Shown here in pieces: positions 1 through 6,291 of a DNA stretch of 6,458 nucleotides (its first letter is position 1; each line of letters starts with the position of its first letter). The stretch is from assembly GCA_002785585.1 (NCBI GenBank), contig PEUI01000014.1, forward strand, positions 1,762 through 8,219, read 5' to 3'. Source of the stretch: Lysobacterales bacterium CG02_land_8_20_14_3_00_62_12 (GTDB taxonomy: Bacteria > Pseudomonadota > Gammaproteobacteria > Xanthomonadales > Ahniellaceae). The notes beneath the pieces were generated by a model. It was given only the letters and a program-made list of their open reading frames with translations. It was not told the DNA's origin and made no database searches. The position numbers and the translations under genes are program-made.

Positions 1-1053
1 CCGTTCAATGCGGACTTTCGCGGTTTTTTGTTTCAAGACAGCCAGCTCGGCGCGCGCGTGTTTGGCACCCGCCACAACAACGTTTTTCAATACAACCTGG
101 CACTGTTTCGGCGGCTGGAAAAAGACACCAACAGCGGCTTGAACGATGTTTTCGTCAAACCCCGTCGCGATGATGTGCTGATCGCCAACGTCTATTGGCA
201 GGATTTGTTCAAGCTCGGTCTGCAATCGCAATTCACCGTGGCCTACAACCGCAACCGCGAGGACCGCGATTTTTACTTTGACCACAACGGTTTTCTGGCC
301 AGGCCCGCGGCCCTCGGCAGCGAGCGGCCGCGCCGTTACGACGTAACCTACATCGGCAGCAGCCTCGATGGCCATATCGACCGCGTCAATCTGAGCGCGA
401 CCGTCTACTACGCCCTCGGCCGCGAACACGATGGCGTATTCAGTGGTGCCCCATCCAGTATCCGCGCGGGCTTTGCTGCGGTCGAAGCCGGGATCGACTT
501 CGACTGGATTCGCAGCCGCGTTTCGCTCTTGTATGCCAGCGGCGATGCCGACCCTTACGACCACAAGGCCACCGGCTTTGATGCGATCTTCGAAAACCCG
601 CAATTTGCCGGTGCCGATACCAGTTACTGGATTCGCCAAGCGGTGCCGTTGATTGGTGGCGGTCGGGTGGCGTTGTCGGGGCGCAATGGCGTGCTCAATT
701 CGCTGCGCTCCAGCAAAGAGCAAGGCCAGTCGAATTTCACCAATCCGGGCACTTTGTTGCTCGGCGTCGGCGCTGATTTTGACCTGGCGCCGCAGTGGCG
801 GTTGTCGGTCAACGCCAACCAGTTGGCGTTCGAAAACACCGCCGTGCTGGAAGCCGCGCGCAACCAGGCCAACATCCACCGCAACCTCGGCTTGGATGTT
901 TCGGCGGCGGTGATCTGGCGGCCGCTGATGACGCAGAACCTGGTGTTGCGACTGTCCTGGGCCACGCTGATCCCGGGCCGTGGCTACGACGACTTGTTTC
1001 CCGACCAAGGCCAGCCGCATTCGCTGTTGGCCAACGTCATTCTGACTTACTGA
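1..1053 (+). CDS. Outer-membrane beta-barrel protein, C-terminal part (5' end outside window)
   Basis: The frame is open to the left edge, so this is the last 350 codons of a longer gene. A TTG at position 28 is not a credible start, because the residues before it (ending DFRGF) read as part of the same protein. Typical outer-membrane barrel features are visible: many short amphipathic strands with alternating hydrophobic and polar residues (for example LSATVYYALG, RVSLLYASGD, WRLSVNANQLAF), Gly/Asn/Asp-rich turns, and a final strand SLLANVILTY ending in an aromatic residue, as expected of a BAM substrate. There is no cysteine in the visible part, hence no heme of its own. From memory, similar barrels occur next to LVIVD multiheme cytochromes in other bacteria; I could not search to confirm. 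The next gene starts 12 bases after its stop, so the two are almost certainly co-transcribed. The likely role is the membrane-spanning sheath or export pore for the two downstream cytochromes. A generic alginate-export-like porin is the alternative. Confidence 0.8.
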   Translation, partial: PFNADFRGFLFQDSQLGARVFGTRHNNVFQYNLALFRRLEKDTNSGLNDVFVKPRRDDVLIANVYWQDLFKLGLQSQFTVAYNRNREDRDFYFDHNGFLARPAALGSERPRRYDVTYIGSSLDGHIDRVNLSATVYYALGREHDGVFSGAPSSIRAGFAAVEAGIDFDWIRSRVSLLYASGDADPYDHKATGFDAIFENPQFAGADTSYWIRQAVPLIGGGRVALSGRNGVLNSLRSSKEQGQSNFTNPGTLLLGVGADFDLAPQWRLSVNANQLAFENTAVLEAARNQANIHRNLGLDVSAAVIWRPLMTQNLVLRLSWATLIPGRGYDDLFPDQGQPHSLLANVILTY

Positions 1054-1065
1054 AGGCGATAAGCG

Positions 1066-4000
1066 ATGCGCACGATCCCGCTCCAATCCTTTGCCAGCCG
1101 TCCGCTGACCGGCGTGATCGCCGCGCTGCTGCTGCTCGCGCTGCTGGCGAGCGCGGCCAGCCTGGCCAGTGGCAGCCATGAGACCGCCGTTGAACGCAGC
1201 GACGCGATGGCGGCCCCGGCGCCGGCATCGCAACCGGATGCAGCGGTGCTCGCCAAGAGCAGCGGCTGTCTGAGCTGCCATACCCAATCGGATCGCGCCA
1301 GCATGCACGTCAATCCGGCGGTGAAACTCGGCTGCACCGATTGTCATGGTGGCAACACCGCCGTGGTTCGCCCGGACAACAGCCAGCGCAACGCCGCCGA
1401 CTATCAGGCGGCGATGGCGCAGGCGCACGTCTTGCCGCGCTACCCGGAAGCCTGGAAGACGCCGAGTAGCGCCTTGCCGGAACGCAGCTACACGCTGCTC
1501 AATCACGAGCGCCCGGAGTTCATCCGCTTCATGAATCCGTCGGATTATCGGGTCGTCGAAGCCGCCTGCGGTGCCTGTCATCTGGAGACCATTCGCGCCG
1601 CGCGCGGCAGCCTGATGGCGACGGCGGCAATGTTCTGGGGCGCGGCGGCTTACAACAACGGCATCTTGCCGTACAAACTGTCGATCCTCGGCGAGGCCTA
1701 CACCGCCGACGGCAAGGGCGCCAAATTGCTGGCGCCGGTGGCGCCAACGGCGGCAATGCAGGCCAATGCCATTTTGCCCAGCGTGCTGCCGCTGCCGGCC
1801 TTCGAGACGATCAAGCCGGGCGACAACTTCCGCGTGTTCGAGCGCGGTGGCCGCAATATTCAATCGTTGTTTCCGGAGACCGGCTTGCCCAACAGCACCG
1901 GTCAGTTGCAACGCCTGGAAGAACCCGGGCGGCCAGATTTTCGCCAGTCCAATCGCGGCCCTGGCACCGGTGCGCGGATTTCGGTGCCGGTGTTGAACAT
2001 GCACAAAACGCGCTTGAACGATCCACTGATGTGGTTCGCCGGCACCAACGACCAAGCCGGTGATTACCGCAATTCCGGCTGTGCCTCCTGCCATGTGGTC
2101 TACGCCAATGATCGCGATCCCAAACACTCCGGGCGCTATGCCGACGCTGGTCATGCCGGCACCACGCAAACGTTGGACCCAACCATCCCGCGCGATCAAC
2201 CCGGGCATCCGCTCCAGCACGCTTTTACCAGTGCCATCCCGACCAGCCAATGCATGATCTGCCACATGCACCAACCGAACATGTTCATGAACACCTTCAT
2301 GGGCTACACGATGTGGGACTACGAATCCGATGCCCCGGCGATGTGGCCGAAACAACAGCAATATCCGGATAGCGCGCGCGTCCGCGAAGTGCTCGATCGC
2401 AATCCCGAAGGCGCGGCGCCACGCGGCAACTGGGCAGATCCGAAGTTTCTCGCCCAGGTCTCGGAGATGAACAGTGATCTGAAGGACACCCAATTCGCTG
2501 ACTACCATGGCCACGGTTGGAACTTCCGCGCGGTGTTCAAGCGCGACCGCAAAGGCAATCTGCTGGATGCCGACGGCCAGCAAGTCGCCGCCGATGACCC
2601 CAAGAAGTTTGATAAAGCCGTGCACCTGGCTTCGATCCACATGGACCAGGGCATGCACTGCGTCGATTGCCATTTTTCGCAGGATTCCCACGGCAATGGC
2701 CACCTGCAAAGCCAGGTCGCACTGGCGGTGGAAATCGGCTGCATCGATTGCCACGGCGACGCAAAAAAATACCCCAACTTGTATACCTCGGGACCGGCGG
2801 CACTCGAAGGTGGCATTGATCTGCGTCTGCTGCGCACGCCCGACGGCCGCCGTCGCTTCGAGTGGATTGGCGATGCGCTTTATCAGCGCTCGATGCTCGA
2901 TCCGAAGCTGGAATGGCGCATGTCGCTGGTCAAAGACACGCTCGATCCGGCCAACCCGGCGTATAACCCGAAGGCGGCCCGCGCCAAATTGATGAGCCGC
3001 GACACCCAGTCCCAGCGCTGGGGTCAAAACGTAACCGAAGCCGAGTTGGCGCACCGTTCCAGCGACATGGAGTGCTACGCCTGCCACACCTCGTGGACCA
3101 CCAGTTGCGGCGGTTGCCATCTGCCGGTGGAAGCCAACTGGAAGACCGAGCGGCACCATTACGAAGGCGGCGAGACGCGCAATTTCGCCACCTACAACCC
3201 GCAAGTGGCGCGCGATGAAATCTTCATGATCGGTCGCCACAGTCCGGCCAAGGGCGGCAAGATCGCGCCGGTGCGCTCGACCTCGGCGCTGGTGCTGTCC
3301 TCCACCAATGCCAATCGCGAACGCATTTATGTGCAGCAGCCACCGATTGCCGCCAGCGGCTACAGCTCGCAGGCGATGAACCCGCACTATCCGCATACCG
3401 AACGCAAAACCGAAACCCGGGTTTGCAGCGACTGCCATCTGGCCAAGCGCGGTGACAACAACGCCATCGTCGCGCAGACTTTGATGTTGGGCACCAAGTT
3501 CATCGACTTCATCGGCCTCAACGCCTGGGTCGGTGGTGCCGGCGAAGTGACCGCCGTGCAGGTCACCGAGTGGGACGAGCCGCAGGCGGTGATCGGCAGC
3601 TATTTGCAACGCTACGCCTATCCGGATTGGTACGCGGCTCACCAGCAGCGCGGCCGCCAATTGCCGGTCGCGCATCGCCACCGCACCGGCACCGTTGGCT
3701 GTCTGCAATTGCGTGGCGAGTATCTGTATGCCGCTGCCGGCAATGACGGCTTGCGGGTGTTCGATGTCGCGGCGATTGGCAACAAGGGCGTCTCGCAACC
3801 GATTATTTCGGCGCCGTTCGGGCCGCTCGGCCAGCACACCCAGGTGCCCAGTCGCAACGCCACCTGCTTGAGCATGGTCACCACCCAGCCGGTGCATCCG
3901 GCGCGCAACCAGGGCGTGTTGATGCGCGAGACCAACCAGGAGCAGCCGTTCCATCCGATCTACAACTACGTCGTCATCAGCGATGCCGAAGAAGGTCTGA

Positions 4001-4824
4001 TCCTGGTCGACATCAACACCATGGCCGACGCCGAACCGCGCAACAATCAACTCAAGCGCGCGCTGACCTGGAATCCCGATGGCGTGCTCAACGGGGCCCG
4101 CCATGTCGAAATGGGCGGCTATCGCGCCTACGTTGCGACGCCGCGCGGGCTGGTCATCGTCAATCTCAACGATCCGCTCAAACCGAGCGTGGATGCGGTG
4201 TTGGCGCTGCCCGACATGCGCGCCTCGGCGCTGCAATTCCGCTATTTGTTTGTCACCGATAGCAACGGTTTGGAGGTCATCGACGTCACCAAGCCGCAAG
4301 CGCCACGTCGGATCGAAGGCAGTAGCGTGGCCTTGACTGATGCCAATCGCGTGTTCGTCGTGCGCACTTATGCCTATGTCGCTGCCGGCAAGCAAGGGCT
4401 GGCCATCGTCGATGTGGAGCGCCCGGAAGCGATGCGCCTGCTGCAAACCTTCGACGCCGCAGGCACCCTGCACGATGCCCGCGACGTGGTGGTGGCATCG
4501 ACCAACGCCTCGCTGTTTGCTTATGTTGCCGACGGTGCCGCGGGTCTCAAAGTCCTGCAACTGACCGCGCCGGACAGCCAGCCCAACTTCTATGGCTTCA
4601 GCCCGGAACCGAAGCCCGAACTGATCGCCGCCTACGCCACCCGCAAGCCGGCATTGGCGCTGTCGCACGCTTTGGAACGCGACCGCGGCGTCGATGAAAC
4701 CGGCGGCCAGATGGCCGTATTCGGGCGTCTCGGGGCGCGGCCTTTGAACCTGCAAGAGATGCAAGGTCTGTATCTGAACAACGACGGGGAGCCATGGTAT
4801 GTCGATGACGAAATGCCGAAATAA
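1066..4824 (+). CDS. Exported decaheme c-type cytochrome fused to a C-terminal LVIVD-repeat beta-propeller
   Basis: The 1252-residue product starts with a Sec-type signal sequence (residues 1 to ~35, hydrophobic core VIAALLLLALLASAASLA). Ten CXXCH heme c sites follow, with first Cys at residues 68, 90, 168, 339, 396, 532, 559, 670, 681 and 787. Several sit in close pairs (68/90, 532/559, 670/681), which suggests stacked hemes. There is no CXXCK, so no sign of an NrfA-type catalytic heme. Residues ~173-338 are a long heme-free insert. Residues ~879-1166 form six LVIVD-type blades ending in motifs such as GLRVFDV, GLVIVNL, GLEVIDV and GLAIVDV; a tail of ~85 residues follows. The ATG at 1066 is preceded by GAAGG at 1052-1056, nine bases away. 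Its place between a barrel and a second multiheme cytochrome suggests electron transfer at or beyond the outer membrane, with the propeller as a binding or docking module. I recall this architecture as a recurrent uncharacterised family; its electron donor and acceptor are unknown. Heme count and propeller are directly visible; cell-surface location is inferred. Confidence 0.93.
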   Translation: MRTIPLQSFASRPLTGVIAALLLLALLASAASLASGSHETAVERSDAMAAPAPASQPDAAVLAKSSGCLSCHTQSDRASMHVNPAVKLGCTDCHGGNTAVVRPDNSQRNAADYQAAMAQAHVLPRYPEAWKTPSSALPERSYTLLNHERPEFIRFMNPSDYRVVEAACGACHLETIRAARGSLMATAAMFWGAAAYNNGILPYKLSILGEAYTADGKGAKLLAPVAPTAAMQANAILPSVLPLPAFETIKPGDNFRVFERGGRNIQSLFPETGLPNSTGQLQRLEEPGRPDFRQSNRGPGTGARISVPVLNMHKTRLNDPLMWFAGTNDQAGDYRNSGCASCHVVYANDRDPKHSGRYADAGHAGTTQTLDPTIPRDQPGHPLQHAFTSAIPTSQCMICHMHQPNMFMNTFMGYTMWDYESDAPAMWPKQQQYPDSARVREVLDRNPEGAAPRGNWADPKFLAQVSEMNSDLKDTQFADYHGHGWNFRAVFKRDRKGNLLDADGQQVAADDPKKFDKAVHLASIHMDQGMHCVDCHFSQDSHGNGHLQSQVALAVEIGCIDCHGDAKKYPNLYTSGPAALEGGIDLRLLRTPDGRRRFEWIGDALYQRSMLDPKLEWRMSLVKDTLDPANPAYNPKAARAKLMSRDTQSQRWGQNVTEAELAHRSSDMECYACHTSWTTSCGGCHLPVEANWKTERHHYEGGETRNFATYNPQVARDEIFMIGRHSPAKGGKIAPVRSTSALVLSSTNANRERIYVQQPPIAASGYSSQAMNPHYPHTERKTETRVCSDCHLAKRGDNNAIVAQTLMLGTKFIDFIGLNAWVGGAGEVTAVQVTEWDEPQAVIGSYLQRYAYPDWYAAHQQRGRQLPVAHRHRTGTVGCLQLRGEYLYAAAGNDGLRVFDVAAIGNKGVSQPIISAPFGPLGQHTQVPSRNATCLSMVTTQPVHPARNQGVLMRETNQEQPFHPIYNYVVISDAEEGLILVDINTMADAEPRNNQLKRALTWNPDGVLNGARHVEMGGYRAYVATPRGLVIVNLNDPLKPSVDAVLALPDMRASALQFRYLFVTDSNGLEVIDVTKPQAPRRIEGSSVALTDANRVFVVRTYAYVAAGKQGLAIVDVERPEAMRLLQTFDAAGTLHDARDVVVASTNASLFAYVADGAAGLKVLQLTAPDSQPNFYGFSPEPKPELIAAYATRKPALALSHALERDRGVDETGGQMAVFGRLGARPLNLQEMQGLYLNNDGEPWYVDDEMPK
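3700..4563 (+). repeat. Six LVIVD-type beta-propeller repeats within the decaheme cytochrome gene
   Basis: Six degenerate protein-level repeats share the pattern [Y/F]-x-[Y/F]-[V/A]-x-x-x-x-x-G-L-x-[V/I]-[F/V/I/L]-[D/N]-[V/L/I]. They end near residues 901, 983, 1034, 1074, 1117 and 1166 of the protein. The clearest copies are YLYAAAGNDGLRVFDV, AYVATPRGLVIVNL, YLFVTDSNGLEVIDV and YAYVAAGKQGLAIVDV. Spacing between blade ends is ~40-50 residues except between the first two (~82), where an insert rich in Pro, Gln and Asn is present. The LVIVD family is known in surface proteins of bacteria and archaea and is predicted to fold as a beta-propeller. The copies are diverged at DNA level, so this is an old structural repeat and not a recent tandem duplication. 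Confidence 0.85.
4786..4791 (+). promoter_or_regulatory. Ribosome binding site for the pentaheme cytochrome, inside the upstream gene
   Basis: GGGGAG lies seven bases before the ATG at 4799, good spacing for translation initiation, and inside the last codons of the decaheme gene. It favours the ATG at 4799 over the in-frame ATG at 4805 (13 bases away). The start codon precedes the upstream stop (TAA at 4822-4824) by a 26-base overlap, which suggests translational coupling of the two cytochromes. Confidence 0.7.
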
Positions 4825-6127
4825 TCTGCCGCTACTGGCCGCACTGTTGGGCTGCGTGGCGGCGGTCCAGGCGCAAGTGCCAACGGCGCCATCCGCGCCA
4901 TCCGCAACCGCGCCAACTGCTTTGCATCTCGGGCCGGCGACCTGCGCCAGCAGTGTCTGCCATGGCCGTGCCAACCAGATCGAAGGCACCCAGGTCATGC
5001 AAAACGAATACCGCGTCTGGACCCGCGAAGACGCCCATTCGCGGGCCTACAACACGCTGCTCAACGAACGCTCCAAGGCGATCGCGCAGCGCTTGGGATT
5101 GAGCGACGCCGCCAGCGCCAAAGTCTGCCTGGACTGCCACGCCGACCATGTTCCCGAGGCGGCGCGTGGCGAACAGTTTCAACTCAGCGATGGCGTCGGC
5201 TGCGAGGCCTGCCACGGCGGCGCTGGCGAGTGGATCAAGAGCCACGCCGAGCGCGACGTCGCTCACGCCGACAACATCGCCAAGGGTCTGGCGCGCACCG
5301 AAGATCCGGCGGTCCGTGCGCAACTCTGCCTGTCCTGCCATTACGGCACGGCGGAAAAGTTTGCCGGTCACGAGCTGATGGCGGCCGGACATCCGCGCCT
5401 CAGTTTTGAACTGGCCACCTACACCGCCAATCAACCGGCGCATTACCAAGTCGATGCCGACTACCTGCAACGCAAGGGCAATCGCGCCAACGCCAGCATT
5501 TGGGCGCAGGGACTAATCGCCAGCGTGCGCGCGCAGTTGACCTTGATTCAATCCGCCCGATTTGGCGGCAACGGCGTGTTCCCCGAACTGGCTTTTTTCG
5601 ACTGCCATGCTTGCCACCATCCGATGAACGAACTGCGGTGGTCGCCGTTGCCGCTGCACCAGGGCTTGGCGCCCGGCGCCATCCGCCTCAACGATGGCAA
5701 TCTGGCGTTGCTAGTGGCGCTAGCCGAAACCCTGTCGCCAGTGCGTGGTGCCGCCATCGAACGCGCCGGCAACGCACTGCATCGCGCCAGTCAGCAGGAT
5801 TTGGCCGCCGTGCGTGGCAAAGCGGCGGCACTGCAAAGCGAACTCGACAGCCTGCAGACGGAAGTCGCCGCGCGCACTTTTGCCGAGGCCGACCTGCGCC
5901 AGTTGCGCAGCCTGCTGTTGAGCCGCGCCACGGTCGGCCGGTTTGCTGATTTTGTCGCCGCCGAACAAGCCTTTCTCGCCGTCGAAACGCTATCGCTGGA
6001 ACTCGGCGACGAACCCAAACTGCGCAAACGCCTGAACCGCTGGTTCAACACCGTCGAAAACGAAAACCACTTCGACCGCCACCAATTCGCCAACCAGGCC
6101 GGCCAGCTTGCGGCGGCACTGAAGTAG
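4799..6127 (+). CDS. Exported pentaheme cytochrome, cytochrome c554-like, with helical C-terminal domain
   Basis: The 442-residue product begins with a signal sequence: basic MSMTKCRNN, then hydrophobic LPLLAALLGCVAAVQA. It could be cut after Ala25 (VQA) by signal peptidase I, or lipidated at Cys19 in LLGC. An Ala/Pro/Ser/Thr linker (residues ~27-40) leads to the heme domain. Heme sites are CASSVCH at 49-55 (CX4CH spacing) and CXXCH with first Cys at 110 (CLDCH), 135 (CEACH), 177 (CLSCH) and 269 (CHACH). The segment REDAHSRAY around His80 and the segment AAGHPRLSFEL resemble distal-ligand regions of the cytochrome c554/c' family. Residues ~290-442 lack hemes and look helical, with a Leu/Ala/Glu-rich stretch around 340-375 that may form a coiled coil. 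The gene overlaps the decaheme gene by 26 bases, so near-equal synthesis is likely. I infer a periplasmic or outer-membrane-associated electron shuttle feeding the decaheme partner. An enzyme role is possible, but no catalytic signature is seen. Confidence 0.9.
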   Translation: MSMTKCRNNLPLLAALLGCVAAVQAQVPTAPSAPSATAPTALHLGPATCASSVCHGRANQIEGTQVMQNEYRVWTREDAHSRAYNTLLNERSKAIAQRLGLSDAASAKVCLDCHADHVPEAARGEQFQLSDGVGCEACHGGAGEWIKSHAERDVAHADNIAKGLARTEDPAVRAQLCLSCHYGTAEKFAGHELMAAGHPRLSFELATYTANQPAHYQVDADYLQRKGNRANASIWAQGLIASVRAQLTLIQSARFGGNGVFPELAFFDCHACHHPMNELRWSPLPLHQGLAPGAIRLNDGNLALLVALAETLSPVRGAAIERAGNALHRASQQDLAAVRGKAAALQSELDSLQTEVAARTFAEADLRQLRSLLLSRATVGRFADFVAAEQAFLAVETLSLELGDEPKLRKRLNRWFNTVENENHFDRHQFANQAGQLAAALK

Positions 6128-6153
6128 CCCGGGAAGGCGCGTCCACGTGGGTT

Positions 6154-6168
6154 GGATCAAGCTGATCC
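6154..6168. repeat. Small inverted repeat (hairpin) after the cytochrome operon
   Basis: GGATCA and TGATCC form a perfect 6-bp stem around a 3-base loop (AGC), 27 bases after the stop of the pentaheme gene. It is preceded by the 8-base palindrome CCACGTGG at 6143-6150. No T tract follows. The GC-rich palindromic character resembles degenerate intergenic repeat units of proteobacteria, but only one copy lies in this window, so its repeat nature cannot be shown here. Confidence 0.4.
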
Positions 6169-6198
6169 GCTAACGCCGCCGTCGCCGCGCTGCGGGGC

Positions 6199-6216
6199 GG
6201 TGGCTCAGAAGCCACC
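6199..6216 (+). terminator. Hairpin, possible 3' end of the cytochrome operon transcript
   Basis: GGTGGCT and AGCCACC form a perfect 7-bp GC-rich stem closed by the loop CAGA. It lies between the end of the cytochrome operon and the start of the next transcription unit, where a terminator would be expected. There is no run of T after the stem (the next bases are CTGGAATGC), so it is not a classical intrinsic terminator. It may instead protect the mRNA 3' end, act in factor-dependent termination, or have no function. Confidence 0.35.
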
Positions 6217-6257
6217 CTGGAATGCTATTCGCTTGGAATCTTTGCGGCCGCAGGCCA

Positions 6258-6280
6258 TGGTATGCTCAATTGTCATACCA
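6258..6280 (+). promoter_or_regulatory. Probable promoter and operator of the ribbon-helix-helix gene
   Basis: TGGTATG (6258-6264) and CATACCA (6274-6280) are perfect 7-bp inverted half-sites separated by nine bases. The left half-site overlaps TGGTATGCT (6258-6266), which fits an extended -10 element (TGn plus TATGCT). I find no good -35 at normal distance, which extended -10 promoters tolerate. A palindrome over the promoter, 11 bases before the start of a ribbon-helix-helix gene, is the usual arrangement for negative autoregulation by an antitoxin dimer or tetramer. The right half-site shares its last base with the ribosome binding site AAGGGG (6280-6285). Confidence 0.65.
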
Positions 6281-6291
6281 AGGGGTCCAGT

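Noticed and set aside
28..30. TTG as the start of the barrel gene
   Set aside because: The frame stays open to the left edge and the upstream residues look like the same protein; no ribosome binding site precedes it.
3700..3867. Cys879 and Cys934 in the propeller region as possible heme ligands
   Set aside because: Both are single cysteines (GCLQL and ATCLSM) without a second Cys and following His.
4794..4796. ATG within CCATGG as the start of the pentaheme gene
   Set aside because: It is not in the frame that carries the signal sequence and heme motifs, and it is only two bases from the ribosome binding site.
1066..4824. Decaheme gene as a nitrite reductase (NrfA) or hydroxylamine oxidoreductase homologue
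   Set aside because: There is no CXXCK motif, the heme spacing is different, and the LVIVD propeller is foreign to both families.
4832..5470. 212-codon minus-strand open frame opposite the pentaheme gene
   Set aside because: It mirrors the codon structure of a clearly real gene with heme motifs on the plus strand, as expected in GC-rich DNA; no recognisable domain or ribosome binding site is seen.
6199..6216. Hairpin as a firm intrinsic terminator
   Set aside because: No T tract follows the stem, so it is listed only as a low-confidence possibility.
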